Origin: Podocnemis expansa
Taxonomy: Eukaryota; Chordata; Testudines; Podocnemididae
DNA length: 64,000 bases
NCBI GenBank assembly: GCA_007922195.1
Contig: ML681963.1
Location: 139,523,622 to 139,587,621 of the forward strand
Reading direction: 5' to 3'
A program made the translations under genes and the position numbers. Shown here in pieces: positions 36,290 to 46,627 of the stretch. Under the pieces are notes generated by a model, which did not search any database, was not told the DNA's origin, and was given only the letters and a program-made list of their open reading frames with translations. The stretch's first letter is position 1; every line of letters begins with the position of its first letter.

Positions 36290-36880
36290 AAGAAAGGATA
36301 TCCCAGTGGTTAGGCCACTCAACTGAGACATGGGAGCAGGGGCATAGCTACTGGTGGGCCTGGTTGGGCAGAGGCCCACCCATTGGCCAGCAAGCCCGCT
36401 CACACCTGCTCACCGCAGTGCCCAACAGCAGTGCAGGCTTGCCTCCGTGACCATGGACTGGCCAGCAGCTGGTGGCCATGGCCTCAAGCAACAGTGCTGC
36501 GGGCAGATGGGCAGGAGTGAACTGCTTTTCAACTGCACAGCCCCAGCTCAATGCACCCACTGCTGCAAGCTTTCGTGCTACAGAGGCTGGGCTCAGGTTG
36601 GTTCTCTCCCCCCGCCCTTCTTCCTTCAGGTGCTCCAGTTGCCTTGCAACTGAAGCATCATCAGGAAGCTTCCAGTCACATGATGAGAAAGAGGACTAGT
36701 CAGACCCAGCCTGGAAAGTCAAGGGTCCAATCAGAAAACGGGGCCTGGCTATGCCCCTGCTTGAGAGATTAGGTTCAGTTCTGTTTTAGGCAAATCACTT
36801 AGGTTTTTTTGTGTCTCAGTTCTGCATCTATAAAATGGATATGACACTCCACTACCAGTGAGGTAAGGATAAATACCTTA
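36290..36880 (+). mobile_element. MIR CORE-SINE split by a hAT insertion
   Basis: Two parts in sense order. 36290-36336 is the tRNA-like head (CCCAGTGGTTAGGCCACTCA, an A-box-like region). 36768-36880 holds the B-box-like GGTTCAGTTC, the core (GGCAAATCACTTAGG) and the 3' segment (CATCTATAAAATGGATATGA). The hAT MITE 36337-36759 separates them, and removing it with one copy of its duplication joins head and core. A second hAT element inserted at the SINE's 3' end (36884). Confidence 0.72.
36337..36759. mobile_element. hAT-type MITE inside MIR, 423 bp
   Basis: Ends CAGGGGCATAGCTACTGG and GGCTATGCCCCTG; flanks CATGGGAG (36329-36336) and CTTGAGAG (36760-36767), 6 of 8 identical. GC-rich interior. 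Confidence 0.75.
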
Positions 36881-36883
36881 AAA

Positions 36884-37071
36884 CAGGGGACTCAAACTCA
36901 AATCACCACGAGAGCCACATAAGGGACTAGTACATCAGCTCGAAGGCTGTACCATGAAACCTTTTCATACAATGATATCATAAATATCGGTAATGATAGT
37001 GTCGTTGTGTGCTGCAGGAAATAGCTTTAGGGGCCACAGGCAGCCCACGGGCCATGTGTTTGAGACCTCTG
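36884..37071. mobile_element. hAT-type MITE, 188 bp (CAGGGGTCTCAAACTC family)
   Basis: Ends CAGGGGACTCAAACTC and TGTTTGAGACCTCTG; flanks CCTTAAAA (36876-36883) and CCTTAAAG (37072-37079). Same family as 20194-20404: the interiors share AAACCTTTTCATACAA and the GGGGCCAC...GCAGCCCAC block. Confidence 0.8.
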
Positions 37072-37471
37072 CCTTAAAGACTGTCTGGTGCTAAGATAAT
37101 ATGCTAATGAAGGCTAGACAAGGAGAACTGCATAAATTTTTGATATGCTGGGAATTCTGGAGAAATTAATTTTGGATTAAATGGAATAGTTTGTTTTAAC
37201 AAAATCACAGTATTTGTTTTGATTATGACCATTTAAAAACATTTTTTAAAAAAAATTAATTTCAAAACAAAGTTATTTTGGACTGAAAAACCAAAACAGC
37301 CCACTTAAAAAATCTGAAGTAAAATTTAGTATCCCCAACTTTTTAAAGTCCCCCCCGCCGCCAAAACAGTGCAGTGAAGCTAACACCAATTTCTGAAATC
37401 TTTTGGTATCACTGGATCTGCATATTTTGCTGAAGAGTTTTGCCTGAAAAAATTTGCACAGCTCTGTAGAT

Positions 37472-37652
37472 TAGGACCTCTCAACCACTATGTCAGGACA
37501 CATTGCTGTGTCACCACACAGCGATAAGTGTGTCGCAGAGACCTGGGAAGATGGCTGGATTTGGCCTGGGGGGAGGGGTTGGTGCGTCCCACAGAGTCCC
37601 CCACTGCTGACTGCTGAGTACATCATGACCTGCAAAAGGTTGAGAACCACTG
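37472..37652. mobile_element. hAT-type MITE, 181 bp
   Basis: Left end decayed (TAGGACCTCTCAACCACT), right end AGGTTGAGAACCACTG; flanks CTGTAGAT (37464-37471) and CTATAGAT (37653-37660), one mismatch. Confidence 0.68.
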
Positions 37653-38258
37653 CTATAGATAATAATTTACAAGATTAAGACTAGAAGTAGACAATACCCA
37701 AGTATAAAAGTTTTTCTTGCTATTGATTTTTTTTAGTACTGTAGTGATGAAAGAGAGACTGTTGGGTTTATTCTGAAGCCTTCTTGCACATTCTCAAAAG
37801 AAAAGGCTACTAAGATACAACCAGTGCAAAGCCACTGAAGGCAGTTAAACATGTCAGTGAAGGCATAACTGGAAGACTGGGCTGCACACAGGTGTAAACT
37901 GGCCAGAAGAAACTTGATTGCAGGTGACAATCAATAAAATAAGCATCCAGCCTGACTCTCATGTCCCAGATTGAATTCAGAGATTAACATCATGAAAATA
38001 TTTAATAAGAAATAAAATGCAGAGACAATAACGAATTGCACAACAGAGCCGTAATGCTCTGCCCCCCCCCCGAGTTCTTTCTGATTGGAACGTGCCCCTT
38101 GCAATTAGCAGTGTTTGGAGCCAGTGCTGTGAAAACCACCCTTTAATAGAGTGGCTCCATTGCACCGCTCCGGCATGCCCAGGGCAAAGCCCCCTTGGCC
38201 CTGCCATAGTTACAGCTCTGCTGGACAACCCCATCTTAACAGTGGCTTTTCAAAACAA

Positions 38259-38355
38259 AAGCAACGAAAGTCCTGTGGCACCTTAAAGAATAAAAAATTT
38301 CTCCAGGCATAAGCTTTCATGGGCTGCAACCCACTTTGTCAGATGCATGAAGTAG
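38259..38355 (-). mobile_element. Short retroposon family, copy 2
   Basis: Antisense copy with GAAAGTCCTGTGGCACCTTA, CATAAGCTTTCATGG and CACTTTGTCAGATGCATGAA, the shared blocks of this family. Truncated. Confidence 0.6.
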
Positions 38356-39548
38356 AAGCTGCAGTTAGGAGGTATATAGACACTTGTGTAACCCCCTCCC
38401 TTTTCTCCCTGGGTTGCTTGGGAACAGGCAACACTCACGTGTGCACAGATGCCTAAGTTGATGACAAGGAGATCCTGAGCTTCCCAGTGGTGATGTTGGG
38501 ATTGTGGGAATCCTCCATCGTCTCTTCTGCTGAAGTCCCTTTGCTTTACAGAAAATTAAATTTGGCGGTGCCTCCACCTGGCTGGATCTGGTACATGCTC
38601 AGTGCAGCTAAGAATAATCTGTGGGCTGGGTCTAATCCAAATTTACTAATTATATATACAATACACTCAAGGTACTAAATTGCATGTAACAAACCTTTAC
38701 TTAAGAAAGAACTCATCATAACAGGATGGAATTGAATATTACTACTAATTTAAATATCCAGGGGCAAGTAAATAAATCAGTCGACAGATGCAGAATACAG
38801 TTTAAAGGAAACTTATCTAACAGGCATGTTCATAGCTCTTTTTCCCCAACTCACACTTTCATAGCTCTTTTTCCCCAAGTGCACACTTCCCAGAGTTCAG
38901 AACCCCAACCCCTTGCTTGCGTGGGCATGCTTCGAGAGTTAATGAAGGAGACAAGGCGGCATGCTGCTGGTCCAGTGTATCAACTCAGAACCATGCTGAA
39001 GATCTGGGACGAGCCCCAACAAATGGTCTGTAGTCCTGGTTCTGGTTCAAAGGGATGGCAAAGTGCCTCCATTCAGGCCTAGTCAGTCTCTCAGCAGACT
39101 CCCTTGCTTTACAAACCCTGCTTCAAATTGAAGGAGGAGAGACAGACACTCACACTCTCACTGCAGATGCAGTTCAGCTGGCTCTAGACTCAAACCCTGC
39201 TTTGGGCTGAGTAAGCCACCAACCTCTGAAGATCCCTGCTTGAGTGAGCAGTCTCAGGAGCTCCAGGAGCAGTCTCGGGCACCCCAGAAGCAGCCACCAG
39301 CAGCGTCGAGATTCAGCCATCTCTCCCCCTCCTCCCCCCGAGGCCCCCTTTGTCTCCCTGTGCTTCCTGAAGTGGCCCAGAGGATCTCTCTCCTTTTCCC
39401 AAGGGATCACGGGAGTGGTAGTCTTTCAACAGAAGAACTTACAGCACATAGGAAGTGCTTAAATATCAACCTCCTACTTGGATTCAAAGGCCCCTAAAGT
39501 ACAGGGTGCCTACACTTGCAAGGATGAGAAACATTACAATGGAGAAAG

Positions 39549-40028
39549 CAGTGGCATCACTGGCACCAGGCACAGGGGGCACGTGACCTGAGTCCCAGTG
39601 CCGGTGCCCCACAGCAGCAGCCTGATCCAGCCCCAGCCTAATCAGTGGCTGTCTTACCCAGGCTCTGTCCCTGGCTGGGGATCTGAGGCTGGGCCACCCA
39701 TGGTGGCAGCTGTCTTACCCAGCCCCTTCCCTGGCCAGGGATTTGGGAAAAAACAACAAGGAGTTGTATGGCACTTTAAGACTAACAGATTTATTTTTTG
39801 CATAAGCTTTCGTGGGAGAAGATCCCACTTCCTGGACTAGACTAACATGGCTATCCCTTTTAAAATTGACAGGGATTTGGGGCCAGGCTGCCAGCTGGCA
39901 GTTGCAGGAGTCTGATCTGGGCCCTACCTAGGGCCCAGGACCAGATCGAGCCCCAGGTGCTGAATCAGGCCCGGGGGACGGGGCCTGGGCCTGGGCCCTG
40001 GGTCTTTTTTCAGAGCAGCATCGCTCCT
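39549..40028. mobile_element. Probable hAT MITE, interrupted
   Basis: The left end CAGTGGCATCACTGGCACC and right end GCAGCATCGCTCCTG resemble the ends of the 644-bp element at 45976. The flanking octamers GGAGAAAG and GGGGAGGG are only a weak match. GC-rich, with the 122-bp retroposon 39748-39869 inserted in it. Confidence 0.5.
39748..39869 (-). mobile_element. Short retroposon family, copy 3, with perfect 12-bp TSD
   Basis: The 122-bp insertion is bounded by the direct repeat CAGGGATTTGGG (39736-39747 and 39870-39881). On the minus strand it runs from TCAATTTTAAAAGGGATAGC through GAAAGCTTATGC and CTGTTAGTCTTAAAGTGCC to the tail CTTGTTGTTTTTT. A long perfect target duplication plus a T-rich 3' tail indicates LINE-mediated retroposition, not cut-and-paste transfer. 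Confidence 0.75.
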
Positions 40029-40163
40029 GGGGGAGGGCAAGTGCTAAAGTCAATTCAGTTAGAGTATATGAGACCTAGTCACAATATTTTGATTAGAAGG
40101 ACAGAATGAGTGAACAGGGATAATTACTTTATGTAATTAGATAACCATTCCAAACCCCTATTC

Positions 40164-40528
40164 CAGGGGTGTAAAACTCATTTGCAGGTGGGCCAGATTT
40201 GATGTAAATATGCTTTAAGTGGACTGTACATACTGTAAACTGAAATACTACGGCACTCCTGCAGCATTGCAGAGTGCTGTGTATGTGAGACTGTTTCATG
40301 AGACCACTCTGCCTCTCTGTTAGAGAGAGAGGGCATGGTCACATGGAACACAGTCTCACTTACTCAGCAGTCTGCAATGTCGGAGACCCAATGCTCTTGT
40401 GGCATTGCGGAGCACTAGGTATGCAAAAACAGTCTTTCCCTGTTAGAGGGTGCGGGGTCCCACTGAATGCAGTCACAGGCCAGATGCAAGAGGATGCAGC
40501 CCATGGGCCACATGTTTGATTACCCACC
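40164..40528. mobile_element. hAT-type MITE, about 365 bp
   Basis: The left end is CAGGGGTGTAAAACTCA; the right end is decayed around ACATGTTTGATTACCCACC. Flanks are CCCTATTC (40156-40163) and CCCCATTC (40529-40536), one mismatch. The exact right boundary is uncertain. Confidence 0.55.
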
Positions 40529-40624
40529 CCCCATTCAGACCCAGTCTGATTGTGCAGGTTTGCATATGAATACTAGCTCTGCAATTTCACACTGAAGTCT
40601 GTTTTTGAAGTTCTTCTCTTGAAT

Positions 40625-40700
40625 TTAGTCTTTAAGGTGCCACAGGACTTTCATTGTTTTTTCTATATAAAGACTAACACGGCTACCCTTCTGGAACTTT
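40625..40700 (+). mobile_element. Short retroposon family, copy 4 (3' part)
   Basis: Contains TTTAGTCTTTAAGGTGCCAC, AGGACTTTCATTG and AAGACTAACACGGCTACCCT, the end shared with the other copies. Confidence 0.6.
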
Positions 40701-41609
40701 TCAAAACAATTGCACTCTAAAAGAAAATGGAAACCCACTAACTTTCATTACTATTTAAAGGCCTCTGCTTTTCCTCTCTATCCTTTAGTTTGCTTCTGGA
40801 ATGAAAAATCCATGTTTATGAAGATTAGAAAGAGAAAACCAGCAGCAACTCATATTGCCCACTAGAGGTCCTCACAAGCTAGAAGAAGTGGATTTGACAT
40901 TTGATGTAAGGAATGCCCCCAGTTCACTTTGGGATGTAGAACTTTCTTGGTTTTCTTCAGCATCTGCAGATGCTGCTTCTACCTACATGATGTTTCTGTG
41001 GCCCTGTCTCTGCTAGTGAAATTTCTGAAAGCTTTCCCACCATTGCTAACATCAGTTCAGCTCTGCTGGTGTTATGAATCCTAGGCCCCCAGCATAGAGA
41101 AAAGTTTGCCGGCTGCTGCCAAGTTCTATGCAGCGTGTCCATTACAAGATGACAGGGTGGTAAAAATGCAAGCAACCAATGGAGCTATGTCTCTATTTGA
41201 GCTCCGTTGTGGCCATTGCAGCTGAAAACTGGTAGTGCTGGTAAAAACTTCTCCTCAAATATCCTAAACTAGATAAAGCTATTGTGTTGCAGATAGGCAG
41301 GTTTGAAGAGACATTATATTGCTATTCTGTTATACTGGATCACTATGAAACCACATTTTACTTGAGAAGCACAGGTATCAGCATCTGACAATCGCTCCTT
41401 GCTCTACAATGCAAACCCTCATGATAGCTTCTTCAGGGGCTAAAGTAAGCTAGAATGCCCCAGAACTGCCCACAAATCTGACAGGCCAGAGTTCTGGGGC
41501 CCATATTCCATAATCTAAAATAATCGGGCCCATGCGTGCATGAAGGGGGCCCAGACAACGCAGGAAGGGGCCCCAGAGGTTAGGAAGCCCAGCAAACTAT
41601 ACTTTAACC

Positions 41610-41840
41610 ACTGAGCTTGTTTAATGCTAAACCATCGCCCACAGGTTTAACCTGTTCTTAAAAAACTCCAGTGACAGGGATTCCACATCCTCCACTGGAA
41701 GCCTATTTCTGTGTTTAACTGTTACAGCCAGAAAGTTTCTCCTAACAACTAACCTCACTGCAGCTTAAGCTCATTATTTCTTGCTCTACCACTGGTGGAC
41801 ATGGTGAACAATTGATCACTATTCTCTTTATAACAGCAAC
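41610..41840 (-). mobile_element. CR1 LINE fragment, antisense
   Basis: The segment with CAGGGATTCCACATCCTCCA, then TTAACTGTTACAGCCAGAAA and GTTTCTCCTAACAACTAACC is the antisense of a CR1 3' coding part (a phrase widespread in reptile and bird genomes). No open frame remains. Confidence 0.7.
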
Positions 41841-41854
41841 TGACTCATTTTAGA

Positions 41855-42050
41855 CAAGTTCCAGAGGGGTGGCTCTGTGAGGCTTTTACAGTAAAACCAA
41901 AACAAAGAAGGAGTTCTCTGGCCCTAAAGACTAATAAATTTATTTATTGCATGGGTAAAATCCCATTTTGTCTCATGTGATAAATAGATTTGTTAGTCTT
42001 TAAAAGTGCCAGAGAATTCCTTCTTCATTTTGGTTTTGACTTATTTTAAA
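41855..42050. mobile_element. Short retroposon family, copy 5
   Basis: The longest copy. It starts CCAGAGGGGTGGCTCTGTG, includes CTAAAGACTAATAAATTTAT, and later TTGTTAGTCTTTAAAAGTGC. The two halves look like inverted copies of each other around 41960, so it may be a head-to-head dimer. Confidence 0.5.
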
Positions 42051-43275
42051 ATTTTGTATCAGTGGCTTACCGAGGAGCAGCTGCAGCTGTCTCTCTGTGG
42101 AAGTCCTGCAGGTGGCAGCATCCCAGGTTTGGAAGCTACAATGCTCTCAGGGTCCTTAGCAAATGATCTCGCCTGCCAAAAAACACATGTCAAAAGTTAA
42201 AAAACACAAACAGCTAGGCAGGCTGTTTGAAAAGTAGGGAGTCTAAATATATTACATAAGTATAATCCATTTAAATGGGTGGTGTCCTTTTAAAGAAGAG
42301 AAAAAAAATTAAATTCCAGTATGAAAGACTTGTCTTTTATTGTCATAAACCCCTGACAATTACTGTAACTGAAACGGGTTTGTTATCTACTATATTTTAT
42401 GACTATTTTGTGCATTTGAAAACATCTTGTAGATAGAGGAAATGGTAAAACTGACTATGATCATTAATTAGCTGCAGATCCTGTATGCATTCTACAAGGA
42501 CAGATTCCTGAATCTTGATTTTAGTGAGGCTCTTGTACTACACAGTTTATGGGATTGTGCCTTAATTCACATCCCTTGTCCTTCACATTTCCCAGAAGAC
42601 AGTAGGGGAGAGAGACACTTCCTCACAGAACAGAAGAATTTGGTTGTTCCTCCTGCATTCTGGCTTGGAGAAAAGATGTGAGAAGCAGAGTTTTCCTTTT
42701 CCACTGGAGGAAAAAGAAAATAGGAGGTGGAAAGTTGTGCTTCTTTGAAGAGCAAAGGGGAAATCAACAGGGGATCAGATATTCCTGTAGAAGATGAAAG
42801 GAAGCAGATAGGGGAATCCTGGTATGGACATATCTTCTCATGCCATCAGGTGCCCAAGGTACTCCACCTATTGGTGGGAATGGCTCAGAAATCTACGAAC
42901 TCTGCTATCAGGTACTCTTGCTTCATATTCTCTCACCAGATAAATTCTCACTGCACCAGTCAGTAAAGCAGAAGCTGACCTCCTTTATGCCTAGAAAAGG
43001 GAGAAGGAACTTTCCCTCTGTCTTTAACAGAAAAGGAGCAACAACAGTCTTGTTCCCCCTCCCCACCAATAATTTTAACCTCTGTTCAACATCTCTACCT
43101 TGTGATGTGATGAGAAGTCACAAACCACTGTGAGATTGCCTGCTCAGCCTTTCTTGTCTATGGGGCTCATGTCAAGGGAGTGTCATGATTCCATCAGCAG
43201 CTCTGGCATGTTGGGATGATATCAAAGCACAGGCTATTGTGATGTTAATGGTTCATCTCCTCTAATCTGCTAAAG

Positions 43276-43462
43276 CAGTGGTTTTCAAACATTTTTTCCC
43301 TCAGGACCCAGTTGAAAAAAATCATTCATGCCTGTGACCCAACAATTACATCTTGAGCAATGCATTCCAGTCTTTTGGCAGCAGCAGCAGGGGGCACTGC
43401 GAGCCAGTGCCTGAGGGTCTGCAACCCAATATGGGTTCTGACCCTAAGCTTGAAAACCACTG
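43276..43462. mobile_element. hAT-type MITE, 187 bp
   Basis: Ends CAGTGGTTTTCAAACATTTT and AGCTTGAAAACCACTG; flanks TGCTAAAG (43268-43275) and TGCTAAAC (43463-43470), one mismatch. Confidence 0.8.
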
Positions 43463-43470
43463 TGCTAAAC

Positions 43471-45253
43471 TGAAGTCAAGGGACAGCCACTTGAGGTCAC
43501 TGCCTCATCAGCAAGCTAGAGATGTCAAGGTACAGGACTTTGCGATGTTACTGACTCAATACTTCTAGCTTGCAGATCCTGTATGAAAGACAAAACTTCT
43601 GTGAGATCTTTGAATAGGCCTTCCAGCTTACTGGCGCCCCATGGGGCTTATTACTTCTCTAGGAACTCAGAAGTCCTGGTGTGCCAGTCAGGTTCAGTGC
43701 TGGGAGGCAAAGGTTAATGAGCAAAGACTGGAAACAGCCAGAGCACATGAGCTTCCAAAAAGCCAGCCTGGAGCATACAAGGTAACAAGGAAGAGATCAA
43801 CTGGTAAGCTAACTACTCTGTGGAAGATTGCCTGCAGAGGGCCTCTTTCTGAAAAAATTCTTGTGTGTGGGGTGGGTGGTATGGGGCTGGGTGGGGGACT
43901 CGACTCTAAACCACAGAGAAAAATGAAGACTCAGTTACCTATCAAATGAGGGGATGAATGGACTGTTTCCTCTCTGATTTGGGACAAGGGAGCTTTGAGT
44001 GCTATTTATTTAAAATGCAAAAGTTCTAAAGAGAAAATCCTTTTTGTTTAATTTTCCTCTCTTTGGTTTATTGGAATTCTTGTGTCTCTTGAAACATATT
44101 CAGAATGAGGTGGTTCGGTTTTCCATGTTGAAATTACTTTCTTTTGACTGAAAGAATGCTATAAGCAGTTTGAAAGCTGAGATATTTCAACTGACCCTAA
44201 GCTTTTTTTTTTTTTTTTTTTTTAAAGATTTCCTTAGGAGAATTTCAAAATCTTCAGTTTTCATACCAAATTCAGACTGAACCCAAATAATGATTTTTTT
44301 TTAAATAGAGCTTCTGTCCTCCGCATAATTTTAGAAAGACTAATTCTGCCATGTTTAGAAACTAAAAACTGTTACCATCAACTGGCTGATTGGAGGCTTA
44401 TATGAATTTAGTTGGTGGTTCCAATTCAGCTCATGTAAAAAGGATTTAGGGGACAGAGATGAAATATGACTGATCAGATCAATTACAGAAAAACAGAAGT
44501 CATGAATACTTGAACATATATCTTCCTAGTGTGGCTACAGTAAATTGTATCTTAACTTCTACACAAAATATTGTGTTCAGTTATAATGGTGCGCAGTTAT
44601 TATCTGTCCTTAGACCTTGGATAAAAAAGTCTGGAGCTGCCCATTTTAGAAAGGCATTAATGGGTGCCTGAAGAAACTTCAACTGAATATCTAGCTAACA
44701 ACATACCACACATACATATGCATAAGCCTATTATACATTATAGTGAGAAAATCACTGTTCATGTCATCCATTTTGCATCTGTGACCCATGGTGCCTACAG
44801 CAGTGCACACTGAAAATGCCAAGATCAGAGCAAGCTGCAATTGTACAGCAGATTCTCCCAAAAGTGGTAGTTAGCATTACAACAGAGTTTACACTTACCA
44901 ACCAGTCATAAATCTGTGCTCCTCAGCCCTCATGCTGGTTATCAAGAAGCTAAAAAAAAAAAAGAAGAAAGGTCACCCAGCCTTCTTTATTACATTCCAG
45001 TCAGCAAATAGGTCCAGTTTCATGAGAAGTTAAAACTTAAAAACTCGATTCATTATACAAATTGTTTTTCTGATCCCTATGACTAGCTACATTATGAGAT
45101 CAGTACCACTTTAAATCTTATCCAACAATACCACGCTGCCAGCCAGTCCTTAAGTATCTAAAACTAAAGGTAAGCAAAGAGGCCCCTTGCTGCTTGGGGG
45201 CCCTAGGCAGTTACCTGCTTCCCCTACCCTGAAAGCCACCTCTGTATAGGTAT
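43471..45253. other. Non-coding stretch
   Basis: No gene supported. 44040-44320 is AT-rich decayed repeat with a T run at about 44204-44223. An exon-like piece at 44898-44940 on the minus strand has a good GTAAGT donor but no partner exon in frame. 45170-45245 resembles a short block inside the hAT element at 28912. Confidence 0.4.
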
Positions 45254-45261
45254 GATTTCAG

Positions 45262-45720
45262 CAGGGCTGTAACTATGGCAGGGCTAATGGGGTTCTACCC
45301 TGGGCGCAAATATAAAAGGGTGCCACCGGAAGAGATTGCTCCTGCTGCCTCTGGCCACGGTGAGGGAAGTGATCGCCCCTGCCACTTCTGGCTGCAGCAA
45401 GGACGCGATTCCCCTTGCCGCCTCTGGCTGCAGCAGGAAAGCGATCTCTCCTGCTGGCTCTGGTCACGGCGGGTGATTGCTTCCCCCCACCGTGGCCAGA
45501 GGTGGCATGGGGGATCGCTTCCCCCTGCTGTGGCCAGAGCTAGCAGTGGGGGGTTCCTTCTCCCCATTGCAGGGGGGGTAGGGACCGCCGTTGCTGACTC
45601 TGACTCCTGCAGAGAAGGGTCACCCCCCCCCGCTGCTGTACAGATGGGCCCCGGATCGGGGCCAGTGGGCGTCTTTGGAGCTGCTTGCCCTAGGTGCTGG
45701 AACCCCTAGTTATGGCCCTG
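45262..45720. mobile_element. hAT-type MITE, 459 bp, perfect TSD
   Basis: Ends CAGGGCTGTAACTATGGC and CTAGTTATGGCCCTG; flanked by a perfect 8-bp duplication GATTTCAG (45254-45261 and 45721-45728). The GC-rich core has tandem CCTGCCGCCTCTGGC-like units, which create the compositional frames of 90-144 codons seen on both strands. Confidence 0.87.
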
Positions 45721-45975
45721 GATTTCAGAGTCCACATATCAGGTTCTTTGCACTAGTGGTGTGTTTGCTGACTTGTAAAGTCCCTCTAGAACATATCCCA
45801 AGCTATAAGTCCTTTATTCAAAACTTCAGTTTGCAGAGATTTTACTCCAGAGGTAAGAAGTACAACTGAACACAAAATGGAGTTGATGCAGCCAGCGCTG
45901 GAACTAGGAATTTCAGTGCCCAGGGTGAATCCAGAGCGAAACACACCCTTCTTCTTCTTCAAATGCTGCTCAGAT

Positions 45976-46619
45976 CAGGGGCGTCGCTGGGGCAGGGAAA
46001 GACCCGGGGCATGGGCCCAGCCCCGCCCCCGGAGGGCAGGTCCCGCCCCCAGCCAAAAGGCCACACCCCCTGGCCCGGGATAGGGTCCCAGATCCCCAGC
46101 AGGGGACGGGGCCGCCGCGGGCGGCCAGCAGGGCCCCGGATTCCCGGCCTGGCCAGCGGTGGCTGCGGTGACCCCGTCCCCAGCCGGGGATCCGGGACCC
46201 GGCCGGCAGCCCGCAGCTGCAGCAGCCCCGTCCCCCGCTGGGGATCCGGGGCCTGGCTGCGGCCACGGCAGCCCCGTCCCCGGCTGGGGATCCAGGGCTG
46301 CGGCCGCGGGCCTGGCCTCCAGCGGCCGCTTCCGGCCACACTAGGCCGGGCCAGGCTAGGCTGAGCCGCGCCGCACCGCAGCGCGGGCTAGCTGGCAGCG
46401 GCAGCGTGGCCTCCCCCTGGCCCTATCCCAGGCCAGGGGGCGGGGCCTGCCGGGCGGCCAGATAGGCCCCAGATCCCTGGCCAGAGACGCGGCCGCCGTG
46501 GCTGCGAACCGCCAGGGATCGGGTCCCGGATCCCCAGCCCGATGGGGCCGGAGAACCGGGGCACCAGCGTTGGGACCCAGGGCACATGCCCCGGGTGCCC
46601 AGCGCTAGCGATGCCACTG
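45976..46619. mobile_element. hAT-type MITE, 644 bp, perfect TSD
   Basis: Ends CAGGGGCGTCGCTGG and AGCGCTAGCGATGCCACTG; flanked by a perfect 8-bp duplication GCTCAGAT (45968-45975 and 46620-46627). Extremely GC- and CpG-rich interior with repeats of the CGGGGATCCGGG type. Frames over it are compositional. It abuts the left end of DIRS copy A. Confidence 0.87.
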
Positions 46620-46627
46620 GCTCAGAT

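Noticed and set aside
45273..46585. GC-rich frames up to 144 codons and an apparent CpG island
   Set aside because: Contained in two hAT MITEs with perfect 8-bp duplications; composition explains the frames and CpGs.
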